Source of the DNA: Chryseobacterium indoltheticum
Lineage (GTDB): Bacteria > Bacteroidota > Bacteroidia > Flavobacteriales > Weeksellaceae
Assembly (NCBI RefSeq): GCF_003815915.1
Contig: NZ_CP033929.1
Coordinates: 3,038,001 to 3,102,000 of the forward strand
Direction: 5' to 3'
Length of the DNA: 64,000 bases
In this document: in pieces, positions 1-11,151 of the stretch
Layout: every line of letters begins with the position of its first letter
Numbering within the stretch: position 1 is the stretch's first letter
Notes under the pieces: model-generated
The model's input: only the letters and a program-made list of their open reading frames with translations
What the model was told of the DNA's origin: nothing
The model's database searches: none
Made by a program: the position numbers and the translations under genes

Positions 1-667
1 ATCTATATGTTTTATGTTGTGAGCCATAAATAATATCTTCTTTCACAATTTTATATTTAGGCGAAAGACTTCCCGTAAAATCTACACTGTAAGACATTTG
101 TAACGGAGTATCAAAAACATATTCCGTATAGACCGAAGGAATATCCAGTTCGATATAGATCAACGGAATTTCGTACGTAAATGGTGAAGAAACTTCATAG
201 TGATATTCTATAACCGAACCATTCTTTATATTGGGAAAAGCATATTTACTAACTGTAACATATTTATTTTCTTTTGATTTAAATTTTGAGCTTTTATCAA
301 CTTTAGTTTCCACTACATTGTCGCCTTCAAGATTATAGACCAAAGCCTTCATATTCACCAAAACTTCACGGTCTCCGGAATTGTTATCATACAAAGATAC
401 CTCCAGATTGTGCCAATCTTCAGATTTATCTTTTTCGTACATCTTCACACGATACGTGTATTCCTTTATAAGATTTCCTGTTCTGTTATCTATTCTGTAA
501 TGTATAGCGCGATAAAGCAATTCTGCGGGAGCTTTAGGATCAATCTCTGATTTTTCTTTTTTTAGATCTTCTTTATTAAACTTAGGAACCTTCAGAAACT
601 GTTGATTCTGTGCAAAAACAGTTGTACTGATCAAAAAAAGAGACAATAAGGTTATTATGTTTTTCAT
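1..667 (-). CDS. DUF3857-domain secreted protein (N-terminal part; runs off the left edge)
   Basis: The reading frame starts at the ATG on the complement of 665-667 and stays open to base 1, giving about 222 residues without a stop. It opens with a typical Sec signal peptide (MKN, a run of Leu/Ile/Phe, then VFAQ). The following region (LLYRAIHYRI, YTYRVKMYEKD, ALVYNLEGDNVVETKVDKS, YAFPNIKNGSVIEYHYEV) has the character of the DUF3857 domain, which in Bacteroidota usually precedes a transglutaminase-like domain. Its ATG directly follows the stop of the upstream DUF3857 gene at 668, so the two are almost certainly co-transcribed and perhaps translationally coupled. Function is unknown; an envelope or periplasmic role is likely. 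The C-terminal half is outside the window. Confidence 0.85.
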   Translation of the reverse strand, partial: MKNIITLLSLFLISTTVFAQNQQFLKVPKFNKEDLKKEKSEIDPKAPAELLYRAIHYRIDNRTGNLIKEYTYRVKMYEKDKSEDWHNLEVSLYDNNSGDREVLVNMKALVYNLEGDNVVETKVDKSSKFKSKENKYVTVSKYAFPNIKNGSVIEYHYEVSSPFTYEIPLIYIELDIPSVYTEYVFDTPLQMSYSVDFTGSLSPKYKIVKEDIIYGSQHKTYR

Positions 668-2563
668 TTATGATTTTTTTGAAATTAAAATTTTTGAGTT
701 ATCAGCATTCATTATTTTCTTTCTGAAACTTACATAGTCATTGTACTTTTCTTTAGAATGGAGTCCTTTTTTGATCTGAATGAACCTTTTGACAATCAAT
801 TTTTCATCTTTTTTCTCAAAAGAGATTCTGTATGTCCCAAAATCTGAACTCAAAGTACTGTTATCCGGCATTTCTTCAATGATATAGCCTGCAGGAAGCT
901 GATAAATAATCTCATATTCATCCTCAAAAGAGAAACGGTTTTCAAAAGGAAGATTTCTGTTTTCATCCTGATGATATGAAGCATTCGAGTAAATAGGAAC
1001 CGCCCTGAAAATATAGCTGGAACCCACCATTTTGGAATAATTGATCGCTTTGAAATTTAAATCGAAATCGATTGTTGCCAAATCTCTGTTATTTTTGAAA
1101 TCAGACATTTCAATTTTCTCAAAATCTAATGTAGAAAATGCATTTTTTATGGCATTATTTTTTTCAGTCTGCCTAAGCCCCGCATAGGCTAAATTAAAAT
1201 CATACTGATTTCCTGTGTAAGTAAATTTACCATTCCCGGTAATCGTTTTATCCCGATTTAGCTGAATATTTAATATCTGCTTTTCTTTATTTTGCTGTGA
1301 AGAATAACTTGGCGTTTCCATAATCTCAATTCCCTCCGGTTTTACTGCTAAAACATTCCGGTCTGTGGTATTAAAACTTAAATGATTGTAAGCCATTTCC
1401 TGAGAAGTATTTTCAAGCCAGATATTTCCTTTTTCTGTTGGAATAACCAATATCACATGATTTCCTCCCATTTTTGGAAAATCAGTATCAAAACTTATCG
1501 GTGAAGAATTAGAATTAATGATTGCATAATAAGATTTTATGCCCGCCTCGTCCAAAAGCGTTTTCATATAATTGGTAAGGCCTTTACAATCACCGTAACC
1601 TTTCTTCTGTACCTCATCGGGCATCATGGGCTGCCAACCACCAATTCCCAAGGCTACAAAAACATATCTTGTTTTACCTTGCATATACTGATAAATCTTT
1701 TTTACTTTTTCTTCTGTAGATCCTGAAAGATTAAGTGCTGTAATTTCAGATTTTATCTGTGGTGTGGAAGCTGCAACCGGTGTCAATAAACTATTATAAT
1801 ACCATAAACCGAAATCTTTCCAGGTGGTAATATTCCCTTTTTTTCCGACCAGACTAAACTGATCCAAAGAAAAACTCACTTTTGGTAAAATCTTTTGTGG
1901 ATTAGGAACCATATTTTCATTATCAATTGCAGGTATATTTTGATAAGTATATAATTTTCCTCCGTCCTCTTGAGAAGTATTTACCGAAGCAAATCCGAAA
2001 GGCGAATCATAAGTTTTCGATCGTAAATTGATTCCTGATTTATTAATAATCTTAAAACTGCTTTTCTGTAAAGAAATATTAAAATCATTATAAGGTGTAA
2101 AATCCGGGATAAAAACCGTATTCTGATCTTTTTGATCGTAACTAAACTCAATAGTATAGGGATAACTTGTAGGCGTATAAGATAAATACATCATTCTGTT
2201 ATCCGAATAAAACGAGCCTTGCGAGTTGGCTGCGACATCCGTAAAATCACTTTTGGAGTAGCTTTTTATTTTAGCTCCTTTCTCATCGTAGACAGTTACT
2301 TTGACGTTGGAAACTGTATTTCCTTTTTCATAATATATTTTGGGTAAAGAAAAGCCAACCGCATCTTTGTTGATTACAGTTATTGCAGAAGAATTTCGGT
2401 AAACAATTTCATCCACTTTATTGATTTCCAAAATCGTACTTTCGTTTCGGATCACCGCACTTGCATTCTTCTTTAAAACATCACTAATTTCTGATACCGG
2501 ATAACTTTGTGCGTAGTAAAAAGAGGCTAGAGAAAGCGCTCCTACACACCATAATTTCATCAT
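668..2563 (-). CDS. DUF3857 / transglutaminase-like secreted protein
   Basis: 631 residues. A short signal peptide (MMKLWCVGALSLASFYYAQS) is followed by a DUF3857-like beta-rich region (about 40-240) and a transglutaminase-core region (about 270-400). The core shows YGDCKG with Cys326 as the expected nucleophile and a GGNHV segment near residue 368 supplying a candidate His. The C-terminal third resembles the beta-sandwich that follows this domain in Bacteroidota proteins. Family members are secreted or periplasmic and mostly uncharacterised; whether this one crosslinks or cleaves peptides cannot be told from sequence. It is followed with no gap by a second DUF3857 gene on the same strand. 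Domain identity is recognised from motifs, not from a search. Confidence 0.88.
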   Translation of the reverse strand: MMKLWCVGALSLASFYYAQSYPVSEISDVLKKNASAVIRNESTILEINKVDEIVYRNSSAITVINKDAVGFSLPKIYYEKGNTVSNVKVTVYDEKGAKIKSYSKSDFTDVAANSQGSFYSDNRMMYLSYTPTSYPYTIEFSYDQKDQNTVFIPDFTPYNDFNISLQKSSFKIINKSGINLRSKTYDSPFGFASVNTSQEDGGKLYTYQNIPAIDNENMVPNPQKILPKVSFSLDQFSLVGKKGNITTWKDFGLWYYNSLLTPVAASTPQIKSEITALNLSGSTEEKVKKIYQYMQGKTRYVFVALGIGGWQPMMPDEVQKKGYGDCKGLTNYMKTLLDEAGIKSYYAIINSNSSPISFDTDFPKMGGNHVILVIPTEKGNIWLENTSQEMAYNHLSFNTTDRNVLAVKPEGIEIMETPSYSSQQNKEKQILNIQLNRDKTITGNGKFTYTGNQYDFNLAYAGLRQTEKNNAIKNAFSTLDFEKIEMSDFKNNRDLATIDFDLNFKAINYSKMVGSSYIFRAVPIYSNASYHQDENRNLPFENRFSFEDEYEIIYQLPAGYIIEEMPDNSTLSSDFGTYRISFEKKDEKLIVKRFIQIKKGLHSKEKYNDYVSFRKKIMNADNSKILISKKS

Positions 2564-2660
2564 TCGTAAATATTTTCTCCAAAAATATAAAAAATCTTAA
2601 TAAAATCTTAATAAATGTTAAAAAAAATTATCATGAATATGAGAATTATTACCTATTTAA

Positions 2661-2695
2661 AACAAAAAAAAGACTCCACAAAAAATGGAGTCTTT
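2661..2695 (-). terminator. intrinsic terminator downstream of gyrB
   Basis: A perfect 10-bp stem (AAAGACTCCA at 2669-2678, TGGAGTCTTT at 2686-2695) with a short A/C loop is followed on the minus strand by a run of T. It lies just past the gyrB stop and before the DUF3857 gene, so it should end the gyrB transcript. Confidence 0.85.
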
Positions 2696-2717
2696 GAAAT
2701 ATTATTCAAAAGATGAT

Positions 2718-4730
<2,013 letters not shown>

Positions 4731-4882
4731 TTAAAATGTCAGAATTTATCCTAAAATTTGAGCGATTCATTCAGGAAAAAAAACAATAAAGTTACAATGC
4801 AAATTTGAATTGACCGGAATGTTTTAAATCATATTTAATCTCAGCAATTTATCCTTAACTTTAAACTGAAAAATTAAATTTT

Positions 4883-6226
4883 ATGGATGACTTTATTGCT
4901 GCACGCGCCCAAATGGCGCTTTCTTTAGGTTTTCATATCATCTTCGCCTGCGTCGGAATGGTCATGCCTTTCTTGATGGCATTTGCCCATTGGAAATACC
5001 TCAAAACCGGAAACGAAATTTATAAAGGTCTTACCAAAGCGTGGAGCAAAGGAGTTGCTATATTATTTGCAACAGGAGCAGTTTCGGGAACGATGCTTTC
5101 ATTTGAACTCGGATTGCTCTGGCCGGGATTTATGAAACACGCTGGACCTATTTTCGGAATGCCTTTTTCTCTTGAAGGAACCGCATTTTTTATTGAAGCC
5201 ATTGCCATCGGATTTTTCCTTTACGGTTGGGATAAATTTAATAAATGGTTTCACTGGTTTTGCGGATTTTTAGTTGGCTTAAGCGGGTTAGCTTCAGGAA
5301 TTTTAGTGGTTGCGGCAAATGCCTGGATGAATTCACCAACCGGATTTGACTATATTAATGGACAATACGTCAATATAGACCCTATAAAAGCAATGTTTAA
5401 TGACGCTTGGTTTCCACAGGCATTACATATGACGGTTGCCGCTTTTTGTGCAACAGGATTTGCGGTTGCAGGAGTTCATGCTTTTTTAATTATGCGAAAG
5501 AAAAATGTAGAATTTCACACTAAGGCATTTAGAATTGCTGCAGCTTTTGCAATGATTGGAGCTTTCGGTGCTCCTTTGAGTGGCGATGTTGCCGCAAAAT
5601 CTGTTGCCGAAAGACAACCTATAAAATTAGCGGCAATGGAAGCTCATTTTGAAACTGAAAAAGGAGCAGCTTTTGTATTGGGTGGAATTCCTGATGAAGA
5701 AAAGGGAGAAATTAAATATGCTATAAAAATTCCAAAAGTTTTAAGCTTTTTGGTGAGTAATGATTTTAATGCCGAAGTAAAAGGACTGAATGATTTCCCA
5801 AGAGATGAATGGCCCCCTGTTGCCGTTGTGCATTATGCTTTTCAGATTATGATTTTCTTTGGCGTTGTCATGATTTCCATTGGATCTCTTTATCTGTATG
5901 CTTTCTTTTTCAAAAAAGATTGGCTGACAAAAAACTGGCTGTTAAAAACATTCCTTTTTGCTACACCATTTGGTTATATTGCTTTGGAAGCAGGCTGGAC
6001 AGTCACAGAAGTTGGCAGACAGCCTTGGATTATTTACGGAATTATGAAAACCGTAGATGCTGTTACACCGATGCCGGGAATTCAGTATTCATTTTATTTT
6101 TTCACAGCAATTTTTATTTCATTGTCATTAATTATTATATTTCTTTTGAGAAGACAGATACAAATGGTTCCCAAACTTTACGATCCTACAGACCCTCAGT
6201 TTAATTCTAAAAACAAAAAATCATGA
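4883..6226 (+). CDS. cydA: cytochrome bd-type ubiquinol/menaquinol oxidase subunit I
   Basis: The catalytic subunit of the bd-family quinol oxidase, reducing O2 to water at high affinity in the inner membrane. The 447 residues contain the usual set of helices. Haem-ligand candidates are visible: His18 (SLGFH), His182 (QALHMTV) and Met323 (FQIMIFFG). Acidic residues Glu98 and Glu105 lie in SLEGTAFFIEA, and the family signature GRQPW is at 378-382. The quinol-binding loop begins with ERQPIKLAAMEAHFET and is short, so this looks like the short-Q-loop class, which includes cyanide-insensitive oxidases. The ATG of cydB overlaps the stop (ATGA), indicating translational coupling. No cydDC assembly genes are adjacent. 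Confidence 0.96.
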   Translation: MDDFIAARAQMALSLGFHIIFACVGMVMPFLMAFAHWKYLKTGNEIYKGLTKAWSKGVAILFATGAVSGTMLSFELGLLWPGFMKHAGPIFGMPFSLEGTAFFIEAIAIGFFLYGWDKFNKWFHWFCGFLVGLSGLASGILVVAANAWMNSPTGFDYINGQYVNIDPIKAMFNDAWFPQALHMTVAAFCATGFAVAGVHAFLIMRKKNVEFHTKAFRIAAAFAMIGAFGAPLSGDVAAKSVAERQPIKLAAMEAHFETEKGAAFVLGGIPDEEKGEIKYAIKIPKVLSFLVSNDFNAEVKGLNDFPRDEWPPVAVVHYAFQIMIFFGVVMISIGSLYLYAFFFKKDWLTKNWLLKTFLFATPFGYIALEAGWTVTEVGRQPWIIYGIMKTVDAVTPMPGIQYSFYFFTAIFISLSLIIIFLLRRQIQMVPKLYDPTDPQFNSKNKKS

Positions 6227-7230
6227 TCTACGTTGTAATTGGTTTTCTATGGCTCTCCGTATGTCTTTATGTAATTTTGGGTGGTGCAGATTTCGGAGCC
6301 GGAATCGTAGAATTGATGACCAAAAAGAAAAACAGAAAGTACACCGAAAAAATAATGTACGAATCGATTGCTCCTGTTTGGGAAGCCAATCACATGTGGC
6401 TCATCATTGCCATTGTTATTTTATTTGTAGGATTTCCTGAAATCTATACCACCCTTTCTACTTATCTTCATATTCCTTTAGTATTAATGCTTGTTGGGAT
6501 TATTGCGAGAGGAACAGCCTTTACTTTCAGACATTACGATGCAGTGGAAGATCGATGGCAGATCATTTATACGCAGATTTTCTATTATGCGAGTTTGTTA
6601 ACGCCTTTTTTCTTAGGTTTAATAGCGGCTGCAACCGTTTCACAATCGATAAACCCTGATGCAAATAACTTTTTAGATTTATATGTTTTCAGCTGGCTTA
6701 ATTGGTTCGGTGTTGCAGTAGGATTATTCACCGTTTCACTTTGTGCCTATTTAGCGTCCATTTTTTCGTTAAGGGAAACCAGCGACAGGCTAGAATTAGA
6801 ATTAATGATCAGCAAATCGCACCAAACGATGCTTTTTGTAGTCGTTACCGGTTTATTGGTTTTTCTAGCAGCCTATCTGTCTGATATTCCACTAACAAAA
6901 TGGATTTTCTCAAAATATCTGGGTGTGATGGCGATTACTTTTGCAACCGTTGCTTTAGGCTTAATTTTAAGGGCGATGCATAAGAAAAAACTGCTTCCGG
7001 TAAGAGCTTTAGCTGGGTTTCAAATTATTATGATTTTAGTGGCTGCAACTTATCAGCACAATCCGGATATTATTTTATTAGGAAACGGACAGCACCTTTC
7101 TTTACTGAAGCATGTTGCAGCTCCAAAGACTATTACAGCATTAGGTTGGGCCTTGGTTTTGGGATCGCTTTTTATTCTTCCTTTTTTGTTTTATCTGATG
7201 TTTTCGTTTTCAAAAGCATCAAAAAAATAA
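6223..7230 (+). CDS. cydB: cytochrome bd-type oxidase subunit II
   Basis: The non-catalytic partner subunit of CydA, 335 residues with about eight or nine predicted membrane helices. The N terminus (MIYVVIGFLWLSVCLYVILGG followed by ADFGAGIVEL) and the segment SIAPVWEANHMWLI are strong CydB family signatures. It overlaps cydA by four bases (ATGA), and the two form a two-gene operon ending at a hairpin shared with the convergent mscS-like gene. No small cydX-like frame is apparent after it. Confidence 0.96.
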   Translation: MIYVVIGFLWLSVCLYVILGGADFGAGIVELMTKKKNRKYTEKIMYESIAPVWEANHMWLIIAIVILFVGFPEIYTTLSTYLHIPLVLMLVGIIARGTAFTFRHYDAVEDRWQIIYTQIFYYASLLTPFFLGLIAAATVSQSINPDANNFLDLYVFSWLNWFGVAVGLFTVSLCAYLASIFSLRETSDRLELELMISKSHQTMLFVVVTGLLVFLAAYLSDIPLTKWIFSKYLGVMAITFATVALGLILRAMHKKKLLPVRALAGFQIIMILVAATYQHNPDIILLGNGQHLSLLKHVAAPKTITALGWALVLGSLFILPFLFYLMFSFSKASKK

Positions 7231-7259
7231 TTGATTTTAAATTTTAATCATTTTAAACT

Positions 7260-7285
7260 CCGGAAAATCGCTACAGTTTTTCCGG
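7260..7285. terminator. hairpin between convergent cydB and the MscS gene
   Basis: CCGGAAAA (7260-7267) pairs with TTTTCCGG (7278-7285) around a 10-base loop. It lies 30 bases past the cydB stop and overlaps the last codons of the opposite-strand gene. There is no long T-tract, so termination strength is uncertain. Confidence 0.4.
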
Positions 7286-8131
7286 CCAGTTGACATCCAG
7301 CGTTCGAACAGGAAACGGAATGCTTATTTTGTGCTGATCAAAAGCTTTTTTAATTGAAATAATAGCATCATGACCCATTTTAAGATAATCTATCTGCTCT
7401 GTAGATTTGCACCACAAACGAACTGTAAAGTTGATCGAGCTATCGCCAAACTCCTGATAAAAAAGGGTAATTTCTTCTTCAGGAGCAAGACCTTCAATAT
7501 TTTTTAAAGCATCTAAAGCCACCTGAGCCACTTTTTCAAGGTCTGCATCATAAGAAACACCCACTTTCAGATCAAGACGTCGTTTACCAAGAAGTGAGTA
7601 ATTCTCCACCGGATTCTGAAAAACCTCCTTATTCGGAATAATAACCATTTTTCCCTGAAAAGTTTTAATAACGGTATCACGAAGATTCACCTCCATTACT
7701 TTTCCCATATAATTTTTTACCGAAACAATATCACCGATATGCAGAGGTTTACGGAACGAAATAAAAATACCGGAAATAAAATTGGATGCGATATCCTGAA
7801 AGGCAAAAGCCAAAGCCAGCCCGAAAATTCCGGCTCCCGCAAGAATTGACGTTACCGCTTTATCAAGTTTCAAAATACTCAGTGCTGTAAAAAAAACAAT
7901 ACCGAGAACAGTGATATAAATAAAAGTGCTAAAAAGATTGGTTATGGTATGGTTGGAGGAAATTTTACTAAAAATTTTTAACGTCAGTTTCCGGATCCAT
8001 TTTGCAATGAAGAATCCAATTACGAGGATAAGTGCTGCCAAAAGCAGATTTGGTAAAATTTTTACAATTTCGCGGAACCAAATTTCAAGTTTTTCATCAA
8101 TTAGCTCAATAGCTTTGTTCAGATCAAACAT
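7271..8131 (-). CDS. MscS-family small-conductance mechanosensitive channel
   Basis: A 286-residue inner-membrane channel that opens when membrane tension rises and relieves osmotic downshock. Three hydrophobic segments lie at about 22-42, 65-88 and 95-125. The third carries the Gly/Ala-rich pore helix AGAGIFGLALAFAFQDIASN, the hallmark of MscS, followed by the beta domain (DIVSVKNYMGKVMEVNLRDT, IIPNKEVFQNPVENYS) and a C-terminal alpha/beta domain. The length matches E. coli MscS. It is a monocistronic gene convergent with cydAB. Amphipathic residues before the first helix match a membrane-parallel N terminus. Confidence 0.94.
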   Translation of the reverse strand: MFDLNKAIELIDEKLEIWFREIVKILPNLLLAALILVIGFFIAKWIRKLTLKIFSKISSNHTITNLFSTFIYITVLGIVFFTALSILKLDKAVTSILAGAGIFGLALAFAFQDIASNFISGIFISFRKPLHIGDIVSVKNYMGKVMEVNLRDTVIKTFQGKMVIIPNKEVFQNPVENYSLLGKRRLDLKVGVSYDADLEKVAQVALDALKNIEGLAPEEEITLFYQEFGDSSINFTVRLWCKSTEQIDYLKMGHDAIISIKKAFDQHKISIPFPVRTLDVNWPEKL

Positions 8132-8227
8132 AGATAAGATTGTGTTTTTATTGGCTATTCAGCCATTATAAATGTATAAAAAATATTTGAGTTTGAATAT
8201 TTTTTAACAATCTTAAATTTTAAAGCC

Positions 8228-9046
8228 TTATTTCTTCAGTAAAACCACTTCTACTCTTCGATTTTTAGTTTTATCTAATTCTGTTTCTTCGGGATATGCA
8301 ACAGGATTGAGATGGCCGAGTCCTTTTGCAGTAATTCTGTTGGAATTGATTTCGTTTTTCAATAAAAATTCTTTGATTGCATTGGCTCTGGTAAAAGAAA
8401 GATTGAATGTTTTTAAATCTAAATCTTCACCATCAAAATTTTCATAATCACAGCAAATATGTCCCTGCAATTCGATTTCTAATGTAGGATTTTCTTTTAA
8501 TTTTTTTAAAAGTTTTACAATCTCAGATTGTCCTTTCGGAAGCCAAACATGACGACCTCCAACAAAATTGACATTCGGAAGCGCAAAAGTATCTTTCACT
8601 TTCATCTGAGAAATTTCCGTACTTAAAAAACTAGGCAAAGCATTTCTTGAAATTTTCTCTCCCTGAACAAAAGCTTTTTCAATAAAAATATCAACTCTAC
8701 GGTTCTTCCCACGCAACTCGTCGGTACTGTTGTCATTGATTTGTTTTTCTTCTCCTAAACCAACAGCATTGATTAATTGAATGTTTCCTGAAACTTTATT
8801 CTGAAGATAATTACGAACGGTATTTGCACGGTTTTCCGAAAGTTTACTATTATATTCATTCGTTCCGGAAGAATCACAGTTTCCAAATATTTTGAATTTT
8901 AGGCTGGTTTTCAATTGTGCTAAACTATCCAGTTTTTGTTTAGATTCGGGATTTAGCTCGTAAGAATTATGTGCAAAATAAACAGAAGTCATCATTTGCG
9001 CCTTATATCCAATTGAGATCAAAAAAAATAATACAAAATATTTCAT
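8228..9046 (-). CDS. protein with two tandem OmpA-like domains
   Basis: 272 residues from the chosen ATG at 9046, which places a signal peptide (MKYFVLFFLISIGYKAQ) at the N terminus; the frame extends 19 codons upstream without a signal. Two OmpA C-terminal-like peptidoglycan-binding domains follow. The first (about 20-130) has LNPESKQKLDSLA, FGNCDSSGTNEYNSKLSENRA and GKNRRVDIFI. The second (about 160-272) has LELQGHICCDYENFDGEDL, LSFTRANAIKEFL and KTKNRRVEVVLL. There is no N-terminal beta-barrel. It probably anchors to peptidoglycan in the periplasm. The second domain carries a Cys-Cys pair where other OmpA domains have a short loop. Confidence 0.85.
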   Translation of the reverse strand: MKYFVLFFLISIGYKAQMMTSVYFAHNSYELNPESKQKLDSLAQLKTSLKFKIFGNCDSSGTNEYNSKLSENRANTVRNYLQNKVSGNIQLINAVGLGEEKQINDNSTDELRGKNRRVDIFIEKAFVQGEKISRNALPSFLSTEISQMKVKDTFALPNVNFVGGRHVWLPKGQSEIVKLLKKLKENPTLEIELQGHICCDYENFDGEDLDLKTFNLSFTRANAIKEFLLKNEINSNRITAKGLGHLNPVAYPEETELDKTKNRRVEVVLLKK

Positions 9047-9104
9047 CAGATTTTGAGTTTTATTTAGAACGGAGAAATATTTAATTATTGTTTCAGAAAA
9101 CAAA

Positions 9105-9132
9105 AAATTCCTGAAAATAGTTTCAGGAATTT
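9105..9132 (-). terminator. terminator hairpin downstream of lysS
   Basis: AAATTCCTGAAA (9105-9116) and TTTCAGGAATTT (9121-9132) form a 12-bp stem with a 4-base loop, between the lysS stop (9160) and the OmpA-like gene start (9046). On the minus strand it is followed by a T-rich tract. Confidence 0.75.
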
Positions 9133-9159
9133 AAATATAATTTTGTTTGATAATTAAGC

Positions 9160-10857
9160 TTAAACCAATTTCATCAAAACAACGTCTTCAATCTTCTCTA
9201 CCTTCACCAAGTTTCCTTTCGTTAAAGTTTTTGAAGCCTTATCCCATTTTTTACCTGAAAGTTTAGACTGCTCTTTTACAGTTGCTAAAGCGATTTGCTC
9301 ACCAGACTTTAAAATTTCTAGAATAATCTCTTCATCTTCTCCCAATTCGATTTGAGGAACCAATTTTTCAGGCCTCATTTGTGGGAAGAATAACACTTCC
9401 TGGATCGAAGGATTGTTGGTTAAAAACATAATCAATCTGTCCATTCCGATTCCTAAACCTGAAGTTGGAGGCATACCATATTCTAAAGCTCTCAAGAAAT
9501 CTTCATCGATAAATCCTGTTGCTTCATCATCACCTTTTTCAGCCAATTTCAGCTGATCTTCGAAACGTGCTCTTTGATCGATTGGGTCATTCAGCTCAGA
9601 ATATGCATTGGCAATTTCTTTACCGCAAACCATCAATTCAAAACGCTCTGTCAAACCTTCCTGACTTCTGTGTTTTTTGGTTAAAGGTGACATTTCTACC
9701 GGATAATCAGTGATAAAAGTTGGCTGAATGAAGTTTCCTTCACATTTTTCACCAAAAATCTCGTCGATTAATTTTCCTTTACCCATTGTTTCGTTTACTT
9801 CGATTCCGATAGATTTAGCAAAGTCAAACAACTCCTGCTCAGTCTTTCCTGTAATATCAAAACCTGTATATTTCACAATTGCTTCCGTCATAGAAACTCT
9901 TGGGTAAGGTGCTTTCCAGTTGATTGTATGTTCACCGAAAGTAGATTCTGAAGATCCGTTCACTTGAGTTGCACAGAACTCGAGTAACTTCTCTGTAAAA
10001 TCCATCATCCAGTTGTAATCTTTGTAAGCTACATAGATTTCCATGGCTGTAAATTCCGGGTTATGCGTTCTGTCCATCCCTTCATTTCTGAAGTTTTTTG
10101 AAAATTCATAAACTCCGTCAAAACCACCAACGATCAATCTTTTAAGATATAATTCGTTCGCAATTCTTAAATATAAAGGAATATCTAAAGCATTATGATG
10201 CGTGATAAACGGTCTTGCAGCAGCTCCACCAGGAATAGATTGCAAAACTGGTGTTTCTACTTCAAAATATCCAGCGTCGTTAAAGAAATTTCTCATAGCG
10301 GTGAACAATTTTGTTCGTTTCATGAAAATTTCTTTTACATGAGGATTCACAATTAAATCTACATAACGCTGTCTGTATCTCAATTCAGCATCATTGAAAG
10401 CATCGTGCACCACTCCATTCTCGTCAGTTTTTGCCTGAGGAAGAGGTCTTAAAGTCTTCGTTAAAAGTATAAAGTTTTTTACCAAAACCGTCATTTCACC
10501 CACCTGAGTTGTGAACAATTCTCCTTCGATACCAATGATATCACCGATATCTAAAAGGTGTTTGTAAACGTCATTATATAAAGTTTTATCTTCTCCCTTA
10601 CAGATTTCGTCTCTGTTGAAATATACCTGAATTTTTCCTGTAGAATCTTGCAATTCAGCAAAAGAAGCTTTCCCCTGAATTCTACGAGACATCAATCTGC
10701 CCGCAATCTTCACCTGTTTACTTTCAGAAAAATTCTGTTTTATAGATTCTGTAGTATCTGTAACCGTGTATTCTTCTGCAGGGAATGCGTTGATTCCCAT
10801 TTCAACAAGCTTATTCAGCTTTTCTCTTCTAATGATTTCCTGTTCTGATAATTGCAT
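9160..10857 (-). CDS. lysS: lysyl-tRNA synthetase, class II
   Basis: Charges tRNA-Lys with lysine in the cytoplasm. The N-terminal OB-fold anticodon-binding domain covers about 50-150 (VKIAGRLMSRRIQGKASF, IGDIIGIEGELF). The class II catalytic core follows, with motif 2 (FRNEGMDRTHNPEFTAMEIY) and motif 3 (GLGIGMDRLIMFLTN). The total of 565 residues is about 60 longer than bacterial LysS such as that of E. coli. The extra C-terminal segment after FFPQMRPEK (about 500-565) is mixed helix/charged and ends VEKIEDVVLMKLV. Flavobacterial LysS proteins of this length are known to me, but the role of the tail is not. A candidate -7 box lies 24 bases upstream. Confidence 0.97.
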   Translation of the reverse strand: MQLSEQEIIRREKLNKLVEMGINAFPAEEYTVTDTTESIKQNFSESKQVKIAGRLMSRRIQGKASFAELQDSTGKIQVYFNRDEICKGEDKTLYNDVYKHLLDIGDIIGIEGELFTTQVGEMTVLVKNFILLTKTLRPLPQAKTDENGVVHDAFNDAELRYRQRYVDLIVNPHVKEIFMKRTKLFTAMRNFFNDAGYFEVETPVLQSIPGGAAARPFITHHNALDIPLYLRIANELYLKRLIVGGFDGVYEFSKNFRNEGMDRTHNPEFTAMEIYVAYKDYNWMMDFTEKLLEFCATQVNGSSESTFGEHTINWKAPYPRVSMTEAIVKYTGFDITGKTEQELFDFAKSIGIEVNETMGKGKLIDEIFGEKCEGNFIQPTFITDYPVEMSPLTKKHRSQEGLTERFELMVCGKEIANAYSELNDPIDQRARFEDQLKLAEKGDDEATGFIDEDFLRALEYGMPPTSGLGIGMDRLIMFLTNNPSIQEVLFFPQMRPEKLVPQIELGEDEEIILEILKSGEQIALATVKEQSKLSGKKWDKASKTLTKGNLVKVEKIEDVVLMKLV

Positions 10858-10880
10858 TGTAATTCAATTTTTTCGAATTG

Positions 10881-10888
10881 CAAAAATA
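10881..10888 (-). promoter_or_regulatory. candidate -7 promoter box for lysS
   Basis: Reads TATTTTTG on the minus strand, matching the Bacteroidota -7 consensus TAnnTTTG, and would give a 5' UTR of about 20 bases. I see no clear TTG -33 element at 17-23 bases upstream. Confidence 0.4.
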
Positions 10889-10989
10889 GTGAATTTTATA
10901 GGTTTATGGAAGTTAAATTTTGGTAAGAAATTTTTCTCGCAGATTAAGGAAATTTTGCAGATTTATATTCACCGTGAATTTGTTATTCC

Positions 10990-11138
10990 GTAGGAATTCC
11001 TACAGCGTTGCTTAGATTCTATAGAAATGATAATTTATGATTTTATGTTGAAATCGCAGCCCGACTTGAGCGGAAATCCTTTTGTGAGGAGGAACGACGA
11101 ATAAAAGATTGGGAGCGGAAGGAGGAAATAGCTGCCCG
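10990..11138. repeat. palindrome and repeat element, family A copy 1
   Basis: The 294-base gap between lysS and rlmF holds a perfect 14-base palindrome (GTAGGAATTCCTAC, 10990-11003). It also holds an imperfect inverted element (11054-11138): GCAGCCCGACTTGAGCGGAAA and the following ATCCTTTT face a right half that reads AAAAGATTGGGAGCGGA and later AAATAGCTGC. The half element GACTTGAGCGGAAATCCTTT recurs, reverse complemented and slightly changed, at 14543-14565 between trpE and trpG. It resembles a REP/MITE-like element without coding capacity. Confidence 0.65.
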
Positions 11139-11151
11139 AATAATTAAAATT

